Assembly (NCBI RefSeq): GCF_900090145.1
Contig: NZ_FMHI01000008.1
Coordinates: 1-64,000, forward strand
Direction of reading: 5' to 3'
Origin: Streptomyces sp. WMMB 322
Lineage (GTDB): Bacteria > Actinomycetota > Actinomycetes > Streptomycetales > Streptomycetaceae
Length of the DNA: 64,000 bases
How positions within the stretch are numbered: the first letter of the stretch is position 1; the number at the start of each line of letters is the position of its first letter. This document shows positions 16,668 to 24,982 of this stretch, in pieces. Under the pieces are notes generated by a model that was not told where the DNA came from, did no database searches, and was given only the letters and a program-made list of their open reading frames with translations. A program made the translations under genes and the position numbers.

Positions 16668-18353
16668 TCACGTCACGTCGACCACCACCGAATGCCGTCC
16701 CGTGGCGCCGTCGGGCACGGTCCCGACGCGCTCGGCGGTCTGTGTCCGCCCGTCCTTGCCGGTGGCCCGCACCTGAAGCCGGTGGCTTCCCGGTGCGGCG
16801 GGCCACTCCCACACCCACTGGCGCCAGGTGTCGGGGCTGTCCTCCTCGGCCAGCCGCGCCCGCTTCCAGGGGCCGTCGTCGACCCGTACCTCGACGCGGC
16901 CGATGCCCCGGTGCTGGGCCCAGGCCACGCCGGCGACGCGCACCGTGCCCGCCTTGAGGGAGGAGAGCGGCCGGGGGGTGTCGATGCGGGACTGGGTCTT
17001 GACCGGTGCCTCGCGCGCCCAGTCCCGCCGCACCCAGTAGACGTCGTAGTCGTCGAAGGTGGTCAGCTCCAGATCCCGCAGCCACTTGCACGCCGAGACG
17101 TAGCCGTAGAGGCCGGGAACGACCATGCGGACCGGGAAACCGTGGGCGAAGGGCAGGGGTTCGCCGTTCATGCCGACGGCGAGCAGGGCGTCCCGCCCGT
17201 CCATGACCGTCTCCACCGGGCTGCCCAGCGTCATGCCGTCCACGGAACGGGCCACGAGCTGGTCGGCGCCGCCGCCCTGCGAGGGCGGGCGCACCCCGGC
17301 GTCGCGGAGCAGCGCCGCCAGCGGCACACCCAGCCAGGACGCGTTGCCCGTGTATGAGCCGCCGACCTGGTTCGAGACGCAGGTGAGCGTGATGTGCCGC
17401 TCGACGAGGCCGCGCTCCAGCAGGTCCGCGAAGCCGAGCGTCAACGGCTCGCGTACGCCCCTGCCGTGGATGCGCAGCGTCCAGTCGTCCACGTCGACGC
17501 GGGGGACGGTCAGGGCGGTGTCCACGCGGTAGAAGTCCTTGCTGGGCGTCAGGAACGGGGGCACCCCGTCGATCCCGAGGTCGGCACCCCGGGGGACGGG
17601 CGCGGCCCGGGAGCGGGGAGCGGGCAGAAGGACGGCGGCGCGGGAGGCGGCGGCCCGCGCACCGCGTGAGGCGCCCAGCCGGTGGCCGAGCAGTGCCGCA
17701 CCGGCCGAGCCCGCTGCCACGGCAGCCGCAGCCAGGGTGAAGCCGCGCCGGCGCAGGGCCTCCGGCGCGGCGGGCCGCGCGGCAGTTCCGGGAGGTGTCT
17801 CCCCGTCGGCCGGTGCCGCGTTCCGCCGTGCGGGCGGCGGCAGTTGAGCGAGCCGGCCCGCCAGCAGGTACAGCACGACGGCCCCGGCGAGGGCGCTCAC
17901 GATGGAGGGGACGGCGTCCAGCGGGCCCCCGCCGGGACGCTCCACCGCCGCCGACGCTCCGACGAGGCCGAAGACGACGACCCCGGCCGATCCCGTACGC
18001 CGACGGCGCAGGGCGAGCAGCCCGAGTGCGAGGGCGAAGAGCACCAGCAGCGCCCCGATGCCCAGTTGGAGGACGAGCTTGTCCTGGCTGCCGAAGGTGC
18101 GGACGGCGAAGTCCTTCACCGCTGCCGGGGTCCGGTCGATCACCGCACCGCCGACGGCCGTGACCGGACTCGCCTCGGGGCGCACTGCCACCGACACCGG
18201 TTCGGCGAGCGCGAGCGCCGCGACACCGGCGAGCAGACCGCTGAGCATGCCTGCCCCGGCGAGCAGCAGGCGTCGTCCCCTCCGGACGGTCCCCGCATCC
18301 GCGAGGGGTGTCCGGCGCTTCGTCCCCGGGATCGCTTCTCGGTCCGTGTTCAC
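16668..18353 (-). CDS. Membrane-anchored sulfite-oxidase-type molybdopterin oxidoreductase
   Basis: A 561-residue protein. An N-terminal membrane part (about 25-50, 85-110, 115-175) with four or five hydrophobic helices precedes the catalytic domain from about 250. LTLGFADLL, ITLTCVSNQVGGSYTGNASW (Cys that ligates molybdenum), GEPLPFAHGFPVRMVVPGLY and the C-terminal dimerisation domain RVEVRVDDGPWKRARL are those of the sulfite oxidase/YedY family. It probably reduces or oxidises a sulfur or nitrogen centre outside the membrane; the substrate is unknown. The GTG start is used because the promoter -10 element CGAATC ends six bases before it, which leaves no room for a ribosome-binding site and suggests a leaderless mRNA. 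Confidence 0.88.
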   Translation of the reverse strand: MNTDREAIPGTKRRTPLADAGTVRRGRRLLLAGAGMLSGLLAGVAALALAEPVSVAVRPEASPVTAVGGAVIDRTPAAVKDFAVRTFGSQDKLVLQLGIGALLVLFALALGLLALRRRRTGSAGVVVFGLVGASAAVERPGGGPLDAVPSIVSALAGAVVLYLLAGRLAQLPPPARRNAAPADGETPPGTAARPAAPEALRRRGFTLAAAAVAAGSAGAALLGHRLGASRGARAAASRAAVLLPAPRSRAAPVPRGADLGIDGVPPFLTPSKDFYRVDTALTVPRVDVDDWTLRIHGRGVREPLTLGFADLLERGLVERHITLTCVSNQVGGSYTGNASWLGVPLAALLRDAGVRPPSQGGGADQLVARSVDGMTLGSPVETVMDGRDALLAVGMNGEPLPFAHGFPVRMVVPGLYGYVSACKWLRDLELTTFDDYDVYWVRRDWAREAPVKTQSRIDTPRPLSSLKAGTVRVAGVAWAQHRGIGRVEVRVDDGPWKRARLAEEDSPDTWRQWVWEWPAAPGSHRLQVRATGKDGRTQTAERVGTVPDGATGRHSVVVDVT

Positions 18354-18359
18354 ATCCCG

Positions 18360-18391
18360 GATTCGGCGTACCGGTGCCGCGGGATTGGTCC
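18360..18391 (-). promoter_or_regulatory. SigK-type promoter of the molybdoenzyme-fasciclin unit
   Basis: On the minus strand GGACCAATCC is followed after 16 bases by CGAATC, then CGGGAT and the GTG start. The same -35 decamer with the same spacing occurs before the sigK-like gene. The pattern recalls the CCATCC/CGAATA type of element that I remember for mycobacterial SigK. Confidence 0.7.
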
Positions 18392-18442
18392 GGTGGAGAA
18401 AAAAACCGCAGCTCAGAAAGGATCGAAGAAAGTCAGCTCCCC

Positions 18443-18473
18443 GACCAAGCCACCCCCCTTCCGGCTCCGAATG
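18443..18473 (+). promoter_or_regulatory. SigK-type promoter of the lipid-modification operon
   Basis: GACCAAGCC is followed after exactly 16 bases by CGAATG. Transcription would start near 18480, about 37 bases before the ATG at 18517, leaving a normal leader with GGAAGGAG. It diverges from the molybdoenzyme promoter 50 bases away. Confidence 0.65.
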
Positions 18474-18516
18474 CGGTCCAAGAGGGCAGTGTTCGCCCCC
18501 GTACGGAAGGAGCGGC

Positions 18517-19830
18517 ATGGCAGAGCGCAGTGGCAGTGGCAGGCGGCGCCGGGTGGCCGTTGTCGGCAGTGGTGTGGCAGGCCTGACAGCCGCCTACGTG
18601 CTCCAGCAGTCGGACTCGGTGTCCCTGTACGAGGCGGACGCCCGGCTCGGCGGCCACGCCCACACCCACGACGTCCCGTCGGCGAACGGCCGGCTTCAGC
18701 GGATCGACTCCGGCTTCATCGTGCACAACGAGCGCACGTACCCGATGCTGCTGCGCCTCTTCCGTGAACTCGGCGTGCGGACGCAGCCGTCCGAGATGAG
18801 CATGTCCGTGCGGTGCGAGGGCTGCGGCCTGGAGTACGCGGGCGCGCGGGGTGCACGCGGCGTGTTCGCCCAGCCCCGCAGCCTCGCGCGGCCCCGCTTC
18901 CTGCGCATGGTCGCCGAGGTCCCGCGCTTCCACCGGCAGGCGCAGAACCTGCTGGACGAGACCGACGGAAGCAGCGGTGGGGGCGACGGGCGTGGCCAAG
19001 GCGCCCTCACGGTCGGGGAGTTCCTCGCCCGCGGCCGCTACTCGGCCTATTTCGTCACGCACTTCATGACGCCGCTCGTCTCCGCCGTGTGGTCCTGCGA
19101 CGCGACGACGGCGCTGCGCTACCCGGCCGCCTACCTGTTCCGCTTCCTTGGGCATCACGGGATGCTCAGCGTCCGGGGATCGCCTCAGTGGCGGACGGTC
19201 GCGGGCGGCTCGCGCGAATACGTCGAGCGGATCGCCAAGCAGCTGGCGGCAGTTCACACCGCGACGCCCGTACGCACGGTGCGGCGCCCCGGCGACCGCG
19301 CGGAGATCGTCACCGAGGACGGGACGACTCACGAGTACGACGCCGTCGTCCTGGCCACGCACGCCGACACGGCCCTGAAGCTGCTGGAGGAACCCACGCG
19401 GGCGGAACGCGAAGTCCTCGGAGCCTTCCGCTACTCGCGCAACCCCACGCAGATGCACACCGACAGCTCGGTGCTGCCGCGTGCGGGGGCGGCCCGCGCA
19501 TCCTGGAACTACCTGATGCCTTCCTGCCGCACCGACGCCGCGTCCGTGCGCATCACCTACGACATGAACCGGCTGCAACGGCTCGACGCGCCGGAGGACT
19601 TCCTCGTCACCCTCGGGGCCGGGGACCGGGTGGAGGCCAATTCCGTGCTGGCCAGGATGGTCTACGAACACCCCGTCTACACGGCGGAGTCGGTCGCCGC
19701 CCAGCAGCGGCTGCCCGAACTCGCCTCCGCAACAACGGCGTTCGCGGGCGCATACCACGGCTGGGGCTTCCACGAGGACGGCTGCCGTTCGGGCGTCGAC
19801 GCGGCCGCCGCACTGGGGGTGCGATGGTGA
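18517..19830 (+). CDS. FAD-dependent amine-oxidase-type oxidoreductase (Rv0449c-like)
   Basis: A 437-residue flavoprotein. VAVVGSGVAGLTAAYVLQ is the FAD-binding dinucleotide fold, and YEADARLGGHAHTH is the usual second motif. IDSGFIVHNERTYPMLLRLF, ITYDMNRLQRL and FAGAYHGWGFHEDGCRSGV at the C-terminus are characteristic of the NAD(P)-binding/FAD proteins found next to DUF1365 and cyclopropane-synthase genes (Rv0449c in M. tuberculosis). It may reduce or oxidise the methylene/cyclopropane intermediate on acyl chains made by its neighbours, an inference from synteny. The ATG follows GGAAGGAG. First gene of a five-gene operon with overlapping stops and starts. Confidence 0.85.
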   Translation: MAERSGSGRRRRVAVVGSGVAGLTAAYVLQQSDSVSLYEADARLGGHAHTHDVPSANGRLQRIDSGFIVHNERTYPMLLRLFRELGVRTQPSEMSMSVRCEGCGLEYAGARGARGVFAQPRSLARPRFLRMVAEVPRFHRQAQNLLDETDGSSGGGDGRGQGALTVGEFLARGRYSAYFVTHFMTPLVSAVWSCDATTALRYPAAYLFRFLGHHGMLSVRGSPQWRTVAGGSREYVERIAKQLAAVHTATPVRTVRRPGDRAEIVTEDGTTHEYDAVVLATHADTALKLLEEPTRAEREVLGAFRYSRNPTQMHTDSSVLPRAGAARASWNYLMPSCRTDAASVRITYDMNRLQRLDAPEDFLVTLGAGDRVEANSVLARMVYEHPVYTAESVAAQQRLPELASATTAFAGAYHGWGFHEDGCRSGVDAAAALGVRW

Positions 19831-20597
19831 CCGCCGAGCCACGGGAGGCGCACGGGCACCGGGGAGGCACCGGCGAACCGGCCCTGTACGAGTGCCTGGT
19901 GACGCATGTGCGGACCCGGCCGCTGCGCCACACCGTCCGGCACCGCACGTACATGTGGCTCGTCGACGTGGACCGTCTGCCGCGGCTGCCCCGCATGCTG
20001 CGTCCCCTCGCCCGCTTCGAGAGCCGCGACCACTTCGGCGGCACCGCGCCGACGATCCGCGCCGGTCTGGAACGGTTCCTCGCCGCCAGAGGCTTCGGCC
20101 CGCCCGCCGGGCAGGTGCTGATGCTCGCCAACGCCCGAGTCCTCGGGCACGTCTTCAACCCCCTCACCCTCTACTGGTGCCACGACCGCGGGGGCGAAGA
20201 GACCTGCGTGGTCGCCGAGGTGCACAACACCTACGGCGAGCGGCACTGCTACCTCCTGCACCCCGACGAGAGCGGATCGGCCACCACAGGCAAGGAGTTC
20301 TACGTCTCGCCGTTCTTCCCCGTCGACGGCGCCTACCGGATGCGGCTGCCCCGCCCCGGCACCGCGCTGAGCCTGTCCGTCCGGCTGGTGCGCGCCGGAG
20401 GCAGTCCCTTCATCGCGACCCTGCGCGGACGGCGCCGCCCCGCGACCACCGCGGGCTTGCTGCGGGCCGCGCTCCGCCACCCCTGGCCCACGGCCGCCGT
20501 GACCGCCGCCGTCCGGCTGCACGGCGTCCGCCTGTATCTGCGCGGTCTGCCCGTGCGTCCCCGTCCCCGCCACCGGGTCCAGGAGGGTCTGGAGTGA
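19824..20597 (+). CDS. DUF1365 protein (Rv0448c-like)
   Basis: A 257-residue protein. YECLVTHVRTRPLRHTVRHR and TYMWLVDVDRLPRLPRML are the defining start of DUF1365, followed by ARVLGHVFNPLTLYWCHD, VVAEVHNTYGERHCYLL and KEFYVSPFFPVDGAYRMRL. The biochemical role is not known; the family travels with an FAD oxidoreductase and a cyclopropane-type synthase in actinobacteria and proteobacteria. The ATG lies 7 bases before the end of the upstream gene, so translation is coupled. A GTG two codons later is possible. Confidence 0.88.
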   Translation: MVTAEPREAHGHRGGTGEPALYECLVTHVRTRPLRHTVRHRTYMWLVDVDRLPRLPRMLRPLARFESRDHFGGTAPTIRAGLERFLAARGFGPPAGQVLMLANARVLGHVFNPLTLYWCHDRGGEETCVVAEVHNTYGERHCYLLHPDESGSATTGKEFYVSPFFPVDGAYRMRLPRPGTALSLSVRLVRAGGSPFIATLRGRRRPATTAGLLRAALRHPWPTAAVTAAVRLHGVRLYLRGLPVRPRPRHRVQEGLE

Positions 20598-21898
20598 GCC
20601 TGCACATGCCGTCCGAGTCCGCACGCCGCACCGCGGTCGACGCCGCCCGCTGGCCCGACGTGGCCCGTGCTCCACAGCGCGCGCCCCTGCGCACAGCCCT
20701 CGCCGCGCGCCTGGTGCGGCGCACCCTGGAACGTCTGCCCCTGCGGGTACGCACCGCCGGCGGAGAGGACCTCGGCCGGGGCGGGCCGCTGCTCGAACTC
20801 CACGACCCCGAGGCGTTCTTCGCAAGGATCGGACGGTCGGGCCTGATCGGCTTCGGCGAGTCGTACATGGCGGGGGAGTGGGACGCGCCCGATCTGGCGG
20901 GGGTGCTCACCGTCCTCGCCGAGAACGTCACCGCGCTCGTGCCGGAGCCTCTGCAGCGGCTGCGCACCCTGTGGGCGGCACGGCAGCCGGAGAGCGGACG
21001 CAACACCGAGGACCACTCGCGCGAGAACATCCACCATCACTACGACCTGTCCAACGAGCTGTTCGCCCTCTTCCTCGACGACACCCTCACCTACTCCTCC
21101 GCGCTCTTCGACGGGCTTCCGGCGCAGTGGCCCGACCTCGCGGCCGCGCAGCGACGCAAGATCGACCGGCTGCTCGACATGGCCGGAGTGGGCCCCGGCA
21201 CCCGCCTGCTGGAGATAGGAACCGGCTGGGGAGAGCTGGCGCTGCGCGCCGCCGGCCGCGGCGCCCGGGTCGTCACGGCCACCCTCTCCGAGGAGCAGCT
21301 GAAGCTGGCCCGCGAGCGCGTGCGCACAGCCGGGCACGAGGAGCGCGTGACGCTGCTGCTGCGGGACTACCGGCAGCTGACCGGCACCTACGACGCCGTC
21401 GTCAGCGTCGAGATGATCGAAGCGGTCGGAGCGGAGTTCTGGGCGGGCTACTTCCGCTGCATCGACCGGCTGCTGGCGCCCGGCGGCCGCGCGGCCCTCC
21501 AGGCCATCACCATGCCGCACGAACGGATGCTGGCCACCAGGAAGACCTACACGTGGATCCAGAAGTACATCTTCCCCGGCGGGCTGCTGCCCTCTCTCGA
21601 AGCCGTCGACCGCACCACCCGCGAGGCCACCGCGCTGCGGGTGACCCACCGGGAGCTGTTCGGGCCCCACTACGCGGAGACGCTGCGCCTGTGGCGCGAA
21701 CGCTTCACCGAAAGGGCCCCCGAGACCGTCGCCCTCGGTTTCGACGCGACGTTCCGGCGGATGTGGACGTTCTATCTGGCCTACTCCGAGGCGGGATTCC
21801 GCGCCGGATACCTGGACGTCGGGCAGCTGCTGCTGACCCGGCCGGGAGACCCCGCCCGTCCCGGCGGGCCCGAGAGGAACAAGGAGAACCACGCATGA
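20594..21898 (+). CDS. Cyclopropane-fatty-acyl-phospholipid synthase family methyltransferase (first copy)
   Basis: A 434-residue SAM-dependent enzyme that methylates or cyclopropanates the double bond of acyl chains in phospholipids. The N-terminal lipid-binding domain includes RIGRSGLIGFGESYMAGEWD; the catalytic domain has ENIHHHYDLSNELFALFLDD, the SAM motif LLEIGTGWGELAL, VVSVEMIEAVGAEFWAGYF and YIFPGGLLPSL. The segment after the first box reads TYSSALF, lacking the cysteine of the YSCGYW box found in the next gene. GTGA overlap with DUF1365 upstream and ATGA overlap with the second copy downstream. Product could be a cyclopropane or a methyl-branched chain. Confidence 0.9.
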   Translation: MSLHMPSESARRTAVDAARWPDVARAPQRAPLRTALAARLVRRTLERLPLRVRTAGGEDLGRGGPLLELHDPEAFFARIGRSGLIGFGESYMAGEWDAPDLAGVLTVLAENVTALVPEPLQRLRTLWAARQPESGRNTEDHSRENIHHHYDLSNELFALFLDDTLTYSSALFDGLPAQWPDLAAAQRRKIDRLLDMAGVGPGTRLLEIGTGWGELALRAAGRGARVVTATLSEEQLKLARERVRTAGHEERVTLLLRDYRQLTGTYDAVVSVEMIEAVGAEFWAGYFRCIDRLLAPGGRAALQAITMPHERMLATRKTYTWIQKYIFPGGLLPSLEAVDRTTREATALRVTHRELFGPHYAETLRLWRERFTERAPETVALGFDATFRRMWTFYLAYSEAGFRAGYLDVGQLLLTRPGDPARPGGPERNKENHA

Positions 21899-23178
21899 AG
21901 CCAGACGGCGCGGCACAGCGACTCACCCCACTGCTCGAGGAGTTCGCCGGAAGTCCGCTCCCCGTGCGGCTGCGCGCCTGGGACGGCAGCGAGACGGCCC
22001 CCGGCGACTCCGCCGAGGACGCGCCCCTGCTGGTGCTGCGCTCCCGCCGTGCGCTGCGCCGGCTGCTGTGGCAGCCCGGCGAACTCGGCCTGGCCGAGGC
22101 GTACATCACCGGTGACCTCGACGTCGAGGGCGATCTCGCCGAAGCGCTGCGCACCGTGTGGCGCACCGCCCGCGCCGGCGGTCTGCGCCCGCCGCGGCCC
22201 ACTCCGCGCGCCGCGGCCCGCGCGTTCCGGGTGCTGCTGGGGCTGGGCGCGGTCGGGCCGCGTCCGCCGGCGCCCGCACTGCGGTCCCGTCCCAAGGGGC
22301 GGCTGCACAGCCGTGACCGCGACCGGGAGGCCGTCAGCCACCACTACGACTTCTCCAACGACTTCTACGCCCTGCTCCTGGACGAGTCGATGGCGTACTC
22401 GTGCGGCTACTGGCGCCGACCCGGGGACCGGGCCTACTCGCTGGCCGACGCCCAGCACGACAAGCTCGAACTCGTGTGCCGCAAGCTGGATCTGCACCCC
22501 GGTGCCCGCTTCCTCGACGTCGGCTGCGGCTGGGGGTCGCTCACCCTGCACGCCGCACGGCACTACAAGGCCCGCGTCACGGCCGTCACCCTGGCGCGTG
22601 AGCAGGCGGCGGCCGTCACGCGCCGCGTCCGGGAGGAGGGGCTGGAGGACCTCGTCGACGTGCAGCTGCGGGACTACCGCGACATCGAGCCGGGCACCTA
22701 CGACGCCGTCAGCTCCATCGAAATGGGTGAGCACGTCGGCGACGCCGGATACCCGGCGTTCGCGGCCTCGCTGCACCAGCGGCTGCGGCCCCGCGGACGG
22801 CTGCTCGTCCAGCAGATGTCCCGCGGCCGGAACGCGCCGGGAGGCGGCGCCTTCATCGAGACCTACATCGCCCCGGACATGCACATGCGTCCCCTCGGCG
22901 AGACCGTCTCGCTGCTGGAAGGCGCGTCGCTGGAGGTGCGTGGCGTGGAATCGCTCCGGGAGGACTACGTCCGTACGATCGCAGCCTGGCGCCGCACCCT
23001 CGAGGAGCGCTGGAGCGAGGTGACGGCGCTGATCGGTACGGAGGCGGCGCGCGTGTGGCGCCTGTATCTGGTGGGCGGAATGCTCGCCTTCGAGGAGGGA
23101 CGCATGGGCGTGGACCAGATCCTGGCCGTCCGTCCCGACGCGGAGGGCCGCAGCGGAATGTCCGGCGGCGGCCGGTGA
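21895..23178 (+). CDS. Cyclopropane-fatty-acyl-phospholipid synthase family methyltransferase (second copy, UfaA1-like)
   Basis: A 427-residue paralogue of the preceding gene. Recognisable boxes are AVSHHYDFSNDFYALLLDES, AYSCGYWRRPG, the SAM-binding FLDVGCGWGSLTLHA, AVSSIEMGEHVG and IETYIAPDMHMRPLGET. The YSCGYW cysteine corresponds to the one in the E. coli cyclopropane synthase active site. Of the two copies it most resembles mycobacterial UfaA1 (Rv0447c), which has been linked to tuberculostearic acid formation. The start ATG overlaps the upstream stop (ATGA). Two different synthases in one operon suggest two lipid products or a heterodimer; this is inference. Confidence 0.9.
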   Translation: MKPDGAAQRLTPLLEEFAGSPLPVRLRAWDGSETAPGDSAEDAPLLVLRSRRALRRLLWQPGELGLAEAYITGDLDVEGDLAEALRTVWRTARAGGLRPPRPTPRAAARAFRVLLGLGAVGPRPPAPALRSRPKGRLHSRDRDREAVSHHYDFSNDFYALLLDESMAYSCGYWRRPGDRAYSLADAQHDKLELVCRKLDLHPGARFLDVGCGWGSLTLHAARHYKARVTAVTLAREQAAAVTRRVREEGLEDLVDVQLRDYRDIEPGTYDAVSSIEMGEHVGDAGYPAFAASLHQRLRPRGRLLVQQMSRGRNAPGGGAFIETYIAPDMHMRPLGETVSLLEGASLEVRGVESLREDYVRTIAAWRRTLEERWSEVTALIGTEAARVWRLYLVGGMLAFEEGRMGVDQILAVRPDAEGRSGMSGGGR

Positions 23179-24026
23179 ACGGCTACCCCTGGGGCGCCTT
23201 CGGGACCGGCCTCGCCGCGTGTGCCGGTGCCGCCCTCGCGGTGATGCTCGTGACCTTCGCCGTCGCCCTGGTCAAGGGCGTGCACCGCATCGTCGACGTG
23301 GCCTGGGGGCTGGGCTTCACCGCCGTCGCCGCTGTCTCCTTCGCGCTCTCCTCCGGCCACGGCGACGAGGGGCGGCGACTGCTGGTCACGCTGCTGACCG
23401 CCGTGTGGGGCCTGCGGCTCTCCGGGCACATCGCGCTGCGCGGACGGGGACACGGCGAGGACCCGCGCTACGAGCGCCTGTTGGCGCGGGCCCCCGGCAA
23501 CCCGCGGCTGTACGCGCTGCGTACCGTGTATCTGCTGCAGGGCGCACTGGTGTGGCTCGTCTCCCTGCCCGTGCAGGCGGCCCAGTACGCGCCCGGACCG
23601 GTGTCCGCCGCCGAGGCTGCGCTGCTGGCGGCCGCGGTGGCGGTGTGGCTGACCGGTTTCCTCTTCGAGACCGTCGGGGACGCCCAGCTCGCCCGCTTCA
23701 AGGCCGATCCGGACCTCCGCGACCGCACGGGCGCCCGGATCATGGACCGCGGGCTGTGGCGCTACACGCGGCACCCCAACTACTTCGGCGACTTCCTCGT
23801 GTGGTGGGGCCTGTATCTGACGGCGTGCGCGGACCCCGCCGTCGCGGCGGCGACACTGGTCTCACCCGTGGTGATGAGTCTGCTGCTGACGAAGGGCAGC
23901 GGAAAGAGGCTGCTGGAGCAGCAGATGGCGCAGCGCCCCGGATACGCGGAGTACACGGCACGCACCAGCGGCTTCTTCCCCCTGCCGCCCAAGCCAGGCG
24001 GGGACGACCGGGCCGGGGCCGGCTGA
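23175..24026 (+). CDS. DUF1295 integral membrane protein (Rv0446c-like, steroid 5-alpha-reductase fold)
   Basis: A 283-residue membrane protein with about seven hydrophobic segments (10-35, 40-60, 70-88, 115-135, 150-170, 210-235 and 235-250). VDVAWGLGFTAVAA, FLFETVGDAQLARFKADPD, RGLWRYTRHPNYFGDFLVWW and PGYAEYTARTSGFFPLPPK define DUF1295, related to the C-terminal domain of steroid 5-alpha-reductases and isoprenylcysteine methyltransferases. It may reduce lipid double bonds at the membrane. The GTG start overlaps the stop of the preceding gene (GTGA). Last gene of the operon; a hairpin element follows 56 bases downstream. Confidence 0.88.
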   Translation: MNGYPWGAFGTGLAACAGAALAVMLVTFAVALVKGVHRIVDVAWGLGFTAVAAVSFALSSGHGDEGRRLLVTLLTAVWGLRLSGHIALRGRGHGEDPRYERLLARAPGNPRLYALRTVYLLQGALVWLVSLPVQAAQYAPGPVSAAEAALLAAAVAVWLTGFLFETVGDAQLARFKADPDLRDRTGARIMDRGLWRYTRHPNYFGDFLVWWGLYLTACADPAVAAATLVSPVVMSLLLTKGSGKRLLEQQMAQRPGYAEYTARTSGFFPLPPKPGGDDRAGAG

Positions 24027-24081
24027 GCCGGACGGGGCCGCACCTCCGGGCCCGGGCCGCCCCGCGGACTGACAACGCAGC

Positions 24082-24113
24082 GTGGGGGCACCCCCGGCCG
24101 AAGGCTGGGGGAG
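24082..24113. repeat. Streptomyces-type intergenic stem-loop element
   Basis: CCCCCGGCC and GGCTGGGGG pair around GAA, preceded by GTGGGGGCA which can pair alternatively with the CCCCC run. Elements of this kind (GGGGGCAC...GCCGAAGGC...GGGGGAG) recur in intergenic gaps of many Streptomyces genomes. Here it separates the convergent lipid operon and anti-sigma gene and may act as a two-way terminator. Confidence 0.6.
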
Positions 24114-24151
24114 TGCGTGCCGGCCACCGGGGAGGGATTCGTCAGACACCC

Positions 24152-24982
24152 CTACGCCCGCGGCAGCTTCATCAGGGCCAGCGGCTCGGTCGTCGGCTGC
24201 GGCGAGCCGCCCGCCGGCTCGACGGTGACGCCCATCGCGGACGCCCCGCCCACCCTGCCCTCCATCAGGACGGCCTTGCTGTCACCGGGGGAGTCCACCA
24301 GCCCCGCCGAGCGCATCTTCTGCCCGTCGGCGAACCACAGTTGGTACACCTTGCCGGCGGGGGGCTCGGCCAGCCCGGAGGCGAGGAAGGCGGCACGGTC
24401 GCGGTCGCGGGAGACGACGACGCTGCCCGACGCCCCGCCCGGCAGCTCGCTGCGCCCGGTCGTCCTCGCGTCCGGCGCCGCCAGCACCCGCGCCAGCTCC
24501 GCCTCACGCTGACGTGACTGCTGTGCCTGCTCGCGTGCTTCCTGTGCCTCCCCGTACTGCCACACCGCGGCACCGCCGGAGACGGCCGTAACCGCCGCCA
24601 GGCACGCCGCGAGCGCGAAGCGCGGCAGGGAGCGCAGCCTGCGGCTCCCGCCCGGGCGCCTCCGCCCGCGCGCCTCCCGGACCGGGGCGGGCTCCCCCGT
24701 GACCCTCGGAGGCTCCTGGCGCACACCGGCGATCTGCCGCAGCACTCTCTCCCGCATCTGCGGCGAGGTGGCCTCGGAGACGGCCAGGCCCAACCGGCCG
24801 GCGGTGGCCCGCAGTTCGGCGACCTCCTGTTCGCAGGAGGGGCAGGCGGCCAGGTGGCGCTCGAACGTCTCGCGCTCCGCGGCGGGCAGCGCGTGCACGG
24901 CGTACGCGCCGGTCAGCGTGTGCAGTTCGGCCCCGGCCCCGCCGCCGGTCATGGCGCCGTCCGGCACGCCGTCGTCCGTCAC
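24152..24982 (-). CDS. rskA: Zinc-containing anti-sigma factor, RskA type
   Basis: A 276-residue membrane protein. The cytoplasmic anti-sigma domain has ERHLAACPSCEQEVAEL with the H-x3-C-x2-C zinc signature at about 42-50. A single membrane helix (FALAACLAAVTAVSGGAAVW, about 123-142) is followed by an extracytoplasmic RskA-type domain with AEPPAGKVYQLWFADGQ and AMGVTVEPAGGSPQPT, the usual sandwich. In mycobacteria RskA holds SigK inactive and is degraded by regulated proteolysis. The GTG start overlaps the sigK-like stop by four bases, ensuring balanced expression. The symbol is by homology of arrangement. Confidence 0.85.
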   Translation of the reverse strand: MTDDGVPDGAMTGGGAGAELHTLTGAYAVHALPAAERETFERHLAACPSCEQEVAELRATAGRLGLAVSEATSPQMRERVLRQIAGVRQEPPRVTGEPAPVREARGRRRPGGSRRLRSLPRFALAACLAAVTAVSGGAAVWQYGEAQEAREQAQQSRQREAELARVLAAPDARTTGRSELPGGASGSVVVSRDRDRAAFLASGLAEPPAGKVYQLWFADGQKMRSAGLVDSPGDSKAVLMEGRVGGASAMGVTVEPAGGSPQPTTEPLALMKLPRA

